Shown in pieces: positions 11,620 through 22,900 of a stretch of 64,000 bases of DNA; position 1 is the first letter of the stretch; each line of letters starts with the position of its first letter. The stretch is taken from assembly GCA_004194705.1 (NCBI GenBank), contig SADC01001381.1:186001-250000 (forward strand). The letters are read 5' to 3'. A program made the position numbers and the translations under genes. The DNA is from Ditylenchus dipsaci. Taxonomy: Eukaryota > Nematoda > Chromadorea > Rhabditida > Anguinidae. Below the pieces are notes generated by a model that saw only the letters and a program-made list of their open reading frames with translations, had not been told where the DNA came from and ran no database searches.

Positions 11620-12112
11620 TCCTATGTACCAACAAAACTCAGTGGTCGTCCACTCGGATCAAAAAAAATTCACGTTTTTTGGTTCCAAAACTTATTTTCT
11701 GCACTAATCGAACATTCTGAAGGTGGTTCTGAAGGCATGACTGACAGGTAAGTGTTAGTAGCCACAGTAGTATTAACTACGTAATAAAAATAGCTAGGAA
11801 GAAGTAAAAGGGTATAAAAACAAAGTTAACTATCTGACCCCTTTTTAAACGGCCCTATTATACAGCCTCTTTTCACCGGCCCCTTTTTTACCGGTCCCCT
11901 TACCGGCCCCTTTTCACCCTGTACCGTCTATGAATTCTATGAATATATTCGTGCCGAGACAAATTTTTGTGGATCAATTCACTGAGGATCAATTCCCCTG
12001 TGGATCAATTGATGGTGCCTTCCCGTTTTTCGTAAATTTTTTAGAACCTACAAACGTAAAATTTATTCTTGATCCAAATGAACGACCACTTGGTTTGGTT
12101 GGTGCATGGTTG
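11620..12112. repeat. Dispersed foldback with GGATCAATTCAC repeats
   Basis: Left arm ACTCAGTGGTCGTCCACTCG with GATCAAAAAAAATT pairs with AATTTATTCTTGATCCAAAT and GAACGACCACTTGG on the right. The interior holds ACCGGCCCCTTTT-type repeats and a GAGACAAATTTTTGTGGATC segment followed by GGATCAATTCAC repeats. Reverse copies occur at 46196-46440 and 47312-47510, and a split copy flanks the hAT element at 48017. Confidence 0.6.
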
Positions 12113-12176
12113 GTGCATCAAATTCTCAATTGCATCAACAAGTATGGTCTTTTTATCTAAATTCTAACTTACACAG

Positions 12177-12558
12177 TTAAAGGACCCTATCTCTTCCTAA
12201 TCATGGCAATTCGAAAGGTTTGAATGCGCGCGGGACCACACGAATTTTGTCAATAATAATTTTGAATTGTTTTTTGTTTCCGCGTATTGTTCAGTAAATA
12301 AATTTCTTCAAAATTTTGAACCATTCCTTAGTCGAGCCCAACGTTGCTTGACAAGCCAGATCGGACATACTATCCGACTTTCACTGCTCCACAACTGTCA
12401 CTGTCATAATGTGATTTAAATCAAATACAATATAAACATTAAAATTTAAAATGCAAACAAAAAAATAATTCGAAAACATTATTGACAAAATCTATTTAGT
12501 CCCGCGCGCATTCAGACCTCTGGAATTGCCATGATAAGGAAGAGACAGGGTTCTTTAA
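12177..12558. mobile_element. TTAA-flanked foldback element
   Basis: TTAA at both ends; left AGGACCCTATCTCTTCCTAA, right AAGGAAGAGACAGGGTTCT. Inner arms include GAATGCGCGCGGGACCA and TAGTCCCGCGCGCATTCAGA. The middle (about 12330-12400) shares GTCGAGCCCAACGTTGCTTG with 29297-29316 inside another TTAA element, so the family has a common core. Confidence 0.75.
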
Positions 12559-12971
12559 GGGGGGGGGGAACTTTATATACGTATCGCCTATTGTCGAAAG
12601 TTTAAGTCCCTCTGATGGTGTTTTAATTTACTTTCTTAGTAAGTTTACTGACTTCTAGAGCCAAAAATCATCGGGCAATCGATTGAAACCATTTCCAGCA
12701 CTGCTTTGCTGTCAGCAACTGCCTCAATTTTGCGATTTTGAGCAAATGACCACCAAAATTAAAGGAAACCAGCCAAAATGATGCGTACTTAGATTTAAGG
12801 ATTGTTGCGTTCAATCGAACGGTGTTTCCAGTCAAGACAATAGGTTTCCCCAGGAAACCTATTGCAGCCCTGATAGTTCCAGATTTCAATAAGTTAATTC
12901 AAATCCAGATTTGTCTTGTCCAGATTTAGTCGATAGAGCGGGTTTAGTTTCAAAGTCATTATTCTGGTAAA
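12559..12971. other. Intergenic, nothing recognised
   Basis: Begins with a run of nine G. A minus-strand frame at 12668-12889 has no recognisable motif and no splice context, and I do not call it a gene. Confidence 0.4.
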
Positions 12972-14957
12972 GGGACGTTTCACCTAAAATACGCAAATGC
13001 GTAAAGTAGGTGAAACGTTTCACCTACTTTACCACAGTGTTTCAAAATACAAAAATCTATTTGGTTCGTTTTTAAACAAAACGCCAAGATTTTTGAAAGT
13101 CTTTTTCAAAATTTATTGGTTTCTTTCTTTTTTTCGCTTTTTCCGTGTAATTTTTTTTTTTAGCAAAATATGAATTTTTCGAAACATAAGTACACCATTC
13201 CAACCTTCTATGACACATAGCACACCATACACGAAGATAGTAAAGCGTCAAATTTCGCTATAAAATAACTAAAGTGCAAAAAATATCAAAAAAGCGAGAC
13301 TTCAAAACAAAAGCAAAAATTTATCACCAATTCAAGCCAATAACAAATTCACATCAAAACATTTTACTCCAGCATCATACACCGATTCCACAAATTATAG
13401 TTTTTCGTGTGAGCCTGCAGACCCACACAATTGGGAAATTGTGTAACGTACAGCGCTGGCACCACATAATTAAAACAGTCAGAAGACTTTATTCGCAAAT
13501 TGCTAATATGGTTCTAAACCTCAAATAGACCAAAGGTTTCTTTATTAAAGATCTCTGCAACGTAAAAACAACAAAACAGTGACAACAACCCCTAGGCATG
13601 ATCATGATCTTCTGAGAATTTCTCCTTCTACTTTTCATTCATGCCTTCCACGTTTCAAGCGCCTTCAATTGCCAGAAATATGATCTGAAAGCAATTCATG
13701 AAAGATCTGGAAGTATTGCAACGTACAAATTATACCTTTGCAGCGATAAGAGTGTTAGGCTTAGCGTATATCCCGCTTGCATCCGTCCGCAAAATTGTTC
13801 CCAGATTGTACTAGGCCACTGAATCCTTGAACTCCTCGCAGAAAAGCCCACACGCTTTCTTGTTCTCCCCTTTCAAGTCGGCTGCAATTATCTAGAAAAA
13901 ATAAATTTATTGTGTGATTTGCCGACACAAGGACACAAACCTTTTCTACGTCCATCGTAGGGAAGACTTCGCGGAACTTGGCATACACTTCATCCTGCTG
14001 CTTATTCAACCTGAGGCTGCACTTGCACTGTCGCACGTCCTCCCTAGTGGCTGATGATTCCCTAAACGCAGCTTAAAAAGTAAGGTAAATCAGCATACAA
14101 AGACGGATCTTGCCTGCCTCCTCTGCTCTTGCGATGGCCTTTTCTTTGGCGCTCATCTTGGCACTTCTTGCTTCGACCAGAGCCCTTCTTGCTTCAGAAG
14201 TCCTTAGAGAGTTAGCTTGCTTTGTTTCCGGGTCTTTCTGCACTGCAGTAGCACGTCTTGTTCGGACCATTAGGCTCGCCTGAAATGGTAAACAAATTAT
14301 ACCGAAATAAACGACAGACAAAAAGTGCAAAACCACAGAGTTTTTCACACGATCTTTATAGCAAAATGTAGCCTGTGTATTCAGGCACCAGAAAATCCAG
14401 ACCGATTTTTGTAAAACCAGAATTTTCAAAACTAGAGGCTATTTGAAGCAAACAACTGGCATTTTTCCGAGTAAAAAAAGGGGTTTTTGCGTTTTTCATC
14501 TAACTTTTGCATAAAACACCTAAAATTTGCATTTTTTGTATACGTCCTTGGTACCAAAATGCAGCAAATTCACTCCTCTATCGAGCCTCCAGTTGCGTTT
14601 CAGGAAACCTCGACAAGAAAATAGTGCTAGAATCTCAATCTAGTCAACTAGATGAAAAAAAATTCTTGGAAATTTTCACAGAAATCAATTATAGCTTTCA
14701 AATTTTGCATGTTTTATGGGCAAGTGATGGCTCATTCGAAAGCCCTTAGTGTAAGGAATATTCTGGCTATTAATATGCATAGGCTAAAGAGAAAAAAATT
14801 CGATGAGGAACACGAAATAAAAAATAGTCTGAAATCGACCATTTTTGAAAATTTTGCCATTTTTTTATTTGGCGCCAAATTTTCCTAACATACTAAAATT
14901 CGAATTTTGAAACACTGTGTTACGCATTTGCGTATTTTAGGTGAAACGTTCAAAAAC
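12972..14957. mobile_element. TIR pair bracketing a PBDC1-like gene copy
   Basis: Left end CGTTTCACCTAAAATACGCA, then AATGCGTAA and, after a short local duplication, CACAGTGTTTCAAAAT. The right end is the reverse complement: ATTTTGAAACACTGTGTTAC, GCATTTGCG, TATTTTAGGTGAAACG. The ends pair for about 47 bases; the interior does not. The only readable content is the gene copy at 13628-14270. I could not define a target duplication, so capture by the element is a hypothesis. Confidence 0.45.
13628..14270 (-). pseudogene. PBDC1-like gene with two in-frame stops
   Basis: Four exons in phase: 14270-14114, 14071-13941, 13891-13736 and 13684-13628, 166 codons before the final TAG. The product has a basic N-terminus (MVRTRRATA), then LNKQQDEVYAKFREVFPTMD, KGENKKACGLFCEEFKDSVA, a TAG stop (13811-13813), YNLGTILRTDASGIYAKPNT, FLAIEGA, a TGA stop (13655-13657) and NVEGMNEK. 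That order matches PBDC1 (CXorf26), a conserved protein of unclear function; the second stop falls where the family has Arg (CGA to TGA would explain it). Intron 1 has a GC donor (AG|GCAAGA) and is 42 nt. An acceptor CATTTCAG lies 9 bases before the ATG. Splice sites are intact, so the decay looks recent, or the stops are errors. It sits inside the TIR pair 12972-14957. Confidence 0.7.
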
Positions 14958-15059
14958 AACAGGGGGGAACCAAGGCAGTTTTTTTTCGAAAATTTTTAGA
15001 TTGATTTTACAAAAGTCACGCAGCCTATCACATGAGTCACACATCCTATCACACAGCCA

Positions 15060-15895
15060 ATTGTTTCAAAAACAGGTTTTAAGCATTTCCAAGGGTCAGC
15101 CCTTATCCCGGACCATGTACCCCCAAAGGGGCTTCCTATTGAATTAGGGTGCCTGCCGAACGTCCACGCACCATTGTTCTATTTGTGGATCTTGATTTTT
15201 GAAGCTTGCTCTATCTGATATCTAATGTGAGTGAGATTAAAATTGATAGTTTCGGTACGCGCTCAGTTTAGATCACTCCTGACAATAATCCGTGTCGGTC
15301 CAGCACATTATTTGGCTTTGGCTTCCAAGTCATTACTCCAGTTATTGCTTCAGTTGAAAAGGCTAAGCCTAAGTATTTCAGTATATTCTATCCTGTCCGG
15401 TCTAGTCCAGATTTTATAGTTACTCCAAATCCTTTGGCTGATTTGGCCGAGGCCCTGAGCTCATTTACAGATACCAGTGATTGGGAGATGAATCTGCTAC
15501 TGCTATCGATGGATCAATTGTGCCAGATTCTCCGAATGCGCCAGATGAGCTCACACGGGATTCTCTCCGCATGGTTTCGTTCTCCGCCTCCAGTCCGCGC
15601 TCCCACTTGCAATACTAGGATGGTGGTCAAGCTCCAGCTGTGGCTTCTTTGGTGGGTACCTCAAGTGCATGGGGATGGCTACAGACGACTCACTCAGACT
15701 CCGATGGTGAGGAAGCAGAAGAAGTTCCAGTATCTAGTTCTCGCATTATTAATTCTCCAGTTTATACTCCCATTCCCTGTACTTCATGGTGTACCAATAA
15801 AGATACCCAGTCTATTGACTCATAGGTCTTTTTGGTTACTGGTGGCCCTCGGCTTACCACACATCAAATGTTTACTAAAGCAAGGCAGCTAGCTC
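15060..15895 (+). pseudogene. Degenerate coding region, unidentified
   Basis: Several plus-strand frames look coding but do not join. Segments include IPDHVPPKGLPIELGCLPNV (about 15098-15160), STLFGFGFQVITPVIASVEK and SIFYPVRSSPDFIVTPNPLA (about 15300-15440), then ATAIDGSIVPDSPNAPDELT and GWLQTTHSDSDGEEAEEVPV, and last FLVTGGPRLTTHQMFTKARQ. The frame shifts near 15482 at GATTGGG (one extra T would join it), and in-frame TAG codons interrupt near 15617 and 15822. I do not recognise the protein. 14958-15059 and 15896-16251 show nothing further. Confidence 0.35.
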
Positions 15896-16251
15896 AGGTT
15901 TGACCCAGGAAGAAATGAGTACTACTGATGAGCAGGATTTCGGTATTATTTTGCAAGTTACGTTTTTTTTAACTTTAATTTACATGATTTTATACAACCT
16001 TTTATTCTAAAAATTGAAATGTAATGAAAACTTAGTCAACCTTTTTTCGGTGGGTTTTCTTCCTTTTCCGTTTTAGGCATTTTTGTGAAAGGATTTAGAA
16101 ATTTTGATATTAATGATGCTAATCCAACTTTTAATTGTTGAACAAGTTTTGTTTGACATCGCAACACTGAGTTGTCGAAAAAATATGACTCTGAAACAAT
16201 ATTTAAAAAACACCAAACTTGGATTAATCTTTTCGTGTCGAGACTATCTCC

Positions 16252-16456
16252 TTGAAGGAATGATCATACTTGTTGATGCAAATGAGAATTTGACAAATTC
16301 AAATGCGCGCAGGACATTTCTCTTTGGTCTCTCACTGTACTCTTTGGAGTCGCTTGAAATAACTGCAAAGAGTAGAGTGCGAGACAAAAGAGAAGTGTCC
16401 CGCGCGCATTTGAATTTGCCAAATTTTCATTTGCATCGACAAGTATGGTCCTTTAA
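16252..16456. mobile_element. TTAA-type foldback element (short form)
   Basis: Arms ATCATACTTGTTGATGCAAA with TTCAAATGCGCGCAGGAC pair with GTCCCGCGCGCATTTGAA and GATGCAAATGAAAATTTGGC-type sequence in reverse. The central palindrome CACTGTACTCTTTGGAGT is also the centre of 49992-50189. The left end has decayed; the right TTAA (16453-16456) is shared with the next element. Confidence 0.7.
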
Positions 16457-16807
16457 AGGACCATACCCGTTGCCGACAAGGAGAATTTCATACGTTCGAA
16501 TGTGCACGGGACACTTTTTTATTAGGTTTTTATTGTGTTAATAGATCATTGTTTTTTATTGTTTATCAAATGAAGTTACATTGATTGAAATAGGGAATGA
16601 GAAATAAGTTACTTGTTAGTGCAATGGTAAAGGGCGTCAATCGGTCGAAATTGCTGGTGTGTTCGATTCCCAATGCCGGCTTTGCCTGATCATTTCATCA
16701 TTGCTTTGCTAAAAAATATTCCTGAATATTTTGGCAATAAAAGTGCTGTCCCGCGCGCATTCAAACGCGTGTAATTCTCATTGTCGGCGATGGCCATGGT
16801 CCTTTAA
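16453..16807. mobile_element. TTAA-flanked foldback with tRNA-like core
   Basis: Left AGGACCATACCCGTTGCCGA, right TCGGCGATGGCCATGGTCC then TTAA. Arms include GAATGTGCACGGGACACTTT and AAAGTGCTGTCCCGCGCGCA. The loop carries a tRNA-like module. An opposite-orientation copy is at 24403-24756. It ends 177 bases from the stop codon of the SXP/RAL-2 gene. Confidence 0.75.
16610..16686 (+). other. tRNA-like module in foldback loop
   Basis: GTTAGTGCAATGGTAAAGG resembles an A box and TGTTCGATTCCC a B box, ending CAATGCCGGC. The matching copy, reversed, is at 24537-24610. Folding is imperfect, so a functional tRNA is not claimed. Confidence 0.5.
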
Positions 16808-16983
16808 CAGCTTTCACTCCTCCTTTAAGCTCAGCCAAATATACTGTCACTTTTTTTTGGACAACCCTGTCATTTTTTGCATTTTTTCTTGTGAAATTAC
16901 GTTTTTGTTTCGTTTTATATATTATTTTATTTTTTTATCCTTTTAATTCGTGATTATTCAAGCTTATACACAAAACATTTTTT

Positions 16984-19900
16984 TCAATAAAGCAAAGGAC
17001 ATTCAGCCTCACTTGCTTGATGCAGAATGTGAGAGTCAGATCTAGTCAAAGCTCCAGTTAACTTCTCCACTCCCATATCCTGTAGTGGTGCAGATCTTGC
17101 AGCGCGGGGCTTGCCTGTCTTGCATCCACCACAACATTTGCACACCAACCCTAATTCAGCTCGGATTTCAGGAGAAAGACTGGCGAGGAAGTTGCGCTCC
17201 TGAAATTTTCGAAAGAACGATTTTCAACTATTTGGATGAAACACACATCTTTGCGCATATTGTTCCACTTGTTGTAGGCTTCTTTGCCAGCTGCTGACAT
17301 GCCATTGATGGTCTCTTTTCGCTCTTTTTTGTGCTCATCCAGCACTTTGACAAATTTTTCAAATTTTTGCATCTAAATTTGAAGGATGACTACGATTTTG
17401 ATTATGATTTCTGTAAGAATTTTGCTTGTGCTTACTTTTTTAATTTTCGTCAAAGAGGCATAACAGCGCGTTATAGTGCAAATTAAGGCGGAATTTTTTT
17501 TATCGGCAATTTTATAAAAAACCATTTCTGCTTTCACTCGTTTTGTGTTAAATCTGATATTGATGACCTTATATCAATTTTAAAACTAAACAGAAAACTC
17601 TTGTCAAATCAGGTAGAAAGCTTATATAAAATTTCGTAGAGAGAGAAATAATTTTTACCCTCACTTTTTTTGGGTGCACTACGTTTCACGGTTCCTTTTT
17701 TCACCGTTCACTATTTTCACCGTCACTATTTTCACCGTCACCTATTTTCACCCTCACTATTTTTACCGTTCACTAAATTCACCGTCAGCATTTTAGGACC
17801 GCTTTTTAGGTCTGAATTTTTCGAAATTTTTAAAAGTTTTGGCACCAAATTGTAGACCTGAATGTCAGCAACATTTTGGTATTTCAATTTCTAAAAAAAC
17901 GAAAAATTTTAGTTCTAAACTATAAAAGACGCTCACCCTGTGTTCTACCGTGATGAAAAAGTGTGAGATTGAACGCCTTCTAAAGTTTAGTTCTAAATTT
18001 TTTTATTTTTTCAGAATTTTTAGTACCAAAATGTAGCTGACATTCAGGGCTACAATTTGGTACCAAGACTGTTAAAACTTTAGAAAAATTTAGATCTAAA
18101 AAGCGGTCCTAAAGTGCTGACGGTGAATTTAGTGAACGGTGAAAATAGGGACGGTGAAACGTAGTGCACCCCTTTTTTTAAATGTAACGCTGGCACGCCT
18201 CTTTAACACTCCGCTTGTCGTGCGTGATCTTTGGGACTCCTGGAACAGAAATTCACGCTGAACACGATGGTGTTCTCAGTTAAAAAAAATTTCGACAGCA
18301 ATGTCTCGCTAGAGCCTTCTGAAATTTAATGTTTTTTAATTTTTGTCTTGGCACGAAAGTATGAAAAATCGCCATAGCTTTATATATACAATAGATTTTC
18401 AGAAATCGTAAAATACATTTTGTAGAGAAAATGCAGAACTATCGTTTGACCGGTCATCTGTTTGAATCTCATCTGTATTTATATCCAAACGAATCCAAAG
18501 TTTACAAGGTAAGACTTAGATGAGGTCTCATATTCACACGGCTATAAAATTTTTTTCACATTAGACAGATTTAGTAAACACAGAACTTTGTAGTGTAGAA
18601 AATTTGATGAAAATTTCGAATTTCTGTCTCGAGAGGAATTCGAAATTTTACGTCAAACTATTCATTCTAAAAGCAGTTTTCTCAGCAAATCGACTATGCT
18701 GAATATGAATCCGGTGTCAAAATAAAATTGTCACTGTGCATTGCGTTGGGGGCAAATGATAGCTCAGAAAAGTGACTTAGCTTACAGAGGCCAGAACTTC
18801 TTGAAAAAATAACAATTTTCGACCCTACCGGAAAATATCCCCCTCCACAAATGAATTTTTTAAAAGTGTTTCCAAACACCATATATCGACCTGATATTGC
18901 CTCAGGAGTTCAAAAAAGACATTATTTTTGAGTTCTTGTTACTAAAAAATTGAGTTTTGGACATTTTTAAATTTCGACCATTTGCCTGTTTTGGCATGTT
19001 TTGGTCACTGGAGCTGGGCAAAAATAGTCTCTTAATGCATTTTTGATCAAGAGTCTCGCTCGAAATTATGTCTAAGGTAAGTGAGTGCGCGCATCTCTAA
19101 CCAACCAGGCCCCCTGCGCCCCTTTCGGGGGCGCAGGGGGCTTGGTTGCTGGGGTTGAGATGCGCACACCCACATACCTTAGACGCAAATCACTCGAGAG
19201 TGAATCTGGATGCATAAAAAATGTATGCATACAAGAGTTTATTTATGCGGTAGGCCCCAGTCAACAAAACTATGTTCAACATCTTCCTTTTTGTTTGAAA
19301 TTGGCACCTTTTTGGTCCATTTTCACCCAATACAGCCCTAAATCCCTTGGAAAATGGTCAAAATAGATATTTGGGTGGTCCCAAAGCTCAATTTTTTTTG
19401 ACTAGAATACAAAAATAATGTATTTTTCGAGCTTCCGAGGCAATTTTAGGTCGAAATAAGGTGTTTGGAAACACTTTAAAAAAATTTCATTTAAGGGGGG
19501 GGGGCGGTATACTCCGGTAGCGCCCAATTTTATAAATTTTTGCAGATTCGAAATTTTCATCAAATTTTCTACACCACAAAGTTCTGTGTTTACTAAATCT
19601 GTCTAATGTGAAAAATTTTATAGCCATTTGAATATGAGACCTCATCTAAGTCTTACCTTGTAAACTTTGGATTCGTTTGGCTATAAATACAGATGAGATC
19701 TAAACAGATGACCGGTCAAACGATAGCTCTGAATTTTCTCTACAAGATGTAATTTACAGATTCTGAAAATCTATTGTATATACAAAGTAGCTAAGTAAGC
19801 AGGCTCTCTTTCACATATTAAAGTTTTTATACAGCCAAAGTTTTAAGATTAAAAGAGCATTTCAAAACCGCTTTACATTTTTTAAAGGTATATTTTTGTA

Positions 19901-22900
19901 TCGAACTTCCAAAACTATCGGTCTTTTTTGATTTTTTGAAGATCTGATTATGAATTCGGACTTCACATGAAAAATTGAGTTTAGTATTGCTGTGGGCTAA
20001 TGAAATATATGCTTTTTATTAATACCTTTTAATTGTGTATAACGGTGTGCATGAATTTCTGAACACCACCCAATTAGTCCACTTAACGTTCCTGGGTATC
20101 TAGTGCATCGAAAGTATATTGAACTAGGAGAAAACAATGTCTTATTCTACGCATCACATTGCGAGAATCTTTTCGGTGCATTAAAAGTATTTAGGTTGAG
20201 CCAACTGCATTGCAGCTAATACCGATTCACAATTTCTACCACCAGAAATTCTAAATATAATTCCAAGTGGCTCACCATATAGTTTAACTATTATAGTGAA
20301 CAGTTGGCCTAACCTAAATACTTTTAATGCACCAAAATGATTCTCGCAATGTGATGCGTAGAATAAGACATTGTTTTCTCCTAGTTCAATATACTTTCGA
20401 TGCACTAGATACCCAGGAACGTTAAGTGGACTAATTGGGTGGTGTTCAGGAATTCATGCACAGCATTATGCACAATTAAAAAGTATTAATAAAAAGCATA
20501 TATTTCGTTAACCCACAGCAATAATAGACTCAACTTTTCACGTGAAATCCGAATGTGTAATCAAATCTTCAAAAAAATTAAAGAAGACAGATAATAACGG
20601 AAGTTTATTACAAAAATAAATATTTCAAAAATGTGAAGTAGTTTTGAAATGCTCTTTTTGTCTCGAAATGCTCGCTGTATGAAAACACATTAATATGTTA
20701 AAGAAAGTCTGCTTACGTAGCTACAAAATGAGCACTTGTTCACTTGAGGGGGCGCATTTTGTAAATTCTTGTAAATCGTGTTTGAACGACTCCTAAGTAA
20801 TTTTTATGTGCTTAAAACGATAAAAAAAAACTGTTTTCTAACACTTTTCCACGTAAAAAATCGATTTTTTGTAAAAAAATTTGTCTTATAATTGACTTTG
20901 TGCCTTGCGGGCCAAGGCAAATCAAGTTTCTCGTCAAATTTTGATCAACATTTTTTTCTCAAAAATTGATTTTTCATGTGGAAAAGTGTTAGAAAAAAGG
21001 GCGCTAGTAGCGAATAACCACCCCCCCCCTCCAACAAATTTTTTTTCAAAATCAGGTTTTAACCATTTCTAAGTAATTCTTATGCGCTGAAAACGATAAA
21101 AAAAGTGTTTTCGGGCATTTTCTGACCTAAAAGTTGATTTTTGCGAAAAAAAAATTTTTGACCAAAATTCGACTTTTTGACTTGGGGGACCAAGGTAAAC
21201 CACCTGAAAACGGTACCTAGAGTCCTAAAAATATGGGATTTAAACATAGTTTTGTTAGCTGGGGCTTACTGCAAAAAGAAACTCTGGTATGCATGTTTTT
21301 TTCATGCATCCAGAGCAGTGTTGTTTTCTTTACAAATTTTTGTGTACGAAAAATTTTCATTTTTGTAAACACAAGAAAGCAAAAAATATTTCGTTTTTGT
21401 TTTTGAACATTTATGAAAATTTAAATTTTCTCATTTTCATTTCTGTACACAAATGAAAATCAGGAAATTTATGTGTACGTTTGTGTACACAAATCAAATG
21501 TCGAAAAAGTTTGTGTACGTTTGTGTACACGAATGAAAATCAGAAAATGTTTGTGTACGTTTGTGTACACAAATAAAAAGTCAAAAAGTTTTGTGTAGGT
21601 TTATGTACACAAATAAAAACTCTGAAATTTTGTTTATGTTTGTGTACACATGGAAAAAATATTGTACGCGACACAATAAAAAGCAAAATACTGGTAAAAA
21701 AACTCATAAAAGTGCATAAATGTGAAAACTCTATGTTCTTATCCGGGTTTTGAAATCCAAAAATGAGATCGAGCTTCTAACATGACTCGTTATCGTGCAC
21801 AATATCCCGAGAAAGAATGTTTTTGTAATTAATTAGTATAGTACACATTGTTAATGCAATAAAACATTGTTGTTTTGTGTTGTGTACAATATTTTTTCCA
21901 TGTGTACACAAACATAAACAAAATTTTCAGAGTTTTTATTTGTGTACATAAACCTACACAAAACTTTTTGACTTTTTATTTGTGTACACAAACGTACACA
22001 AACATTTTCTGATTTTCATTCGTGTACACAAACGTACACAAACTTTTTCGACATTTGATTTGTGTACACAAACGTAAACAAAGATATTTTCAGTTTCATT
22101 TGTGTACACAAACGTACACAAAAATTTCCCGATTTTCATTTGTGTACAGAAATGAAAATGAGAAAATTTAAATTTTTATAAATGTTCAAAAACAAAAACT
22201 CGAAATCTTTTGTGTACATTTGTTTACAAAAATGTAACCGCAAAACAAAACATTTGAGCGTTTACATGTGTACACAAAACATCACTGATCCAGAGTCACT
22301 TTCGAGTGATTTGTGTCTAAGGTATGTGGGTGTGCGCATCTCAACCCAAGCAACTAAGCCCCCTGCGCCCCCGAAGGGGGCGCAGGGGGCTTGGTTGGTT
22401 AGAGATGCGCGCACTCACTTACCTTAGACATAATTTCGAGCGAGACTCTTGATCAAAAATGCATTAAGAGACTATTTTTGCCTAGCTCCAGTGACAAAAC
22501 GAGGTAGAATACCTTGGTCCCCCAAGGCAAAAAGTCAAATTTTGGTCAAAAAAATTTTTTCTTCCAAAAATCAACTTTTTAGGTCAAAAATTGCCCGAAA
22601 ACACCTTTTTATGGTTTTCAGCGCATAAGAATTACTTAGAAATGGTTAAAACCTGATTTTGAAAAAAATTTTGTTGGGGGGGGGGGTACCGTATATTCTC
22701 TATTAGAAGGCCGGGCCTTCTATTTTTCAACCCTAAAAAAGTCGGAAAAAAAATATTTCGATTTTGAGATTTTCGGGTGCTCAACTAAAATTTCAATGTG
22801 GAATCAGGTGAGCTCGTGCTAACTAAGAAAACTCGAAAAACAGATTCGTGAATTTCTTTTCTAGGCTGATATATAGGTCCTCAAGGGGGCCTTCTATTAG

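Noticed and set aside
19020..19290. GC-hairpin module as a spliced-leader RNA gene
   Set aside because: It has an AAG|GTAAGT donor and stem-loops, but no Sm-type AATTTTTGG site follows, and the donor is duplicated in both arms as part of a palindrome.
21954..22139. Cys-containing periodic frame
   Set aside because: Generated by the GTTTGTGTACACAAAT tandem units; not a metal-binding protein.
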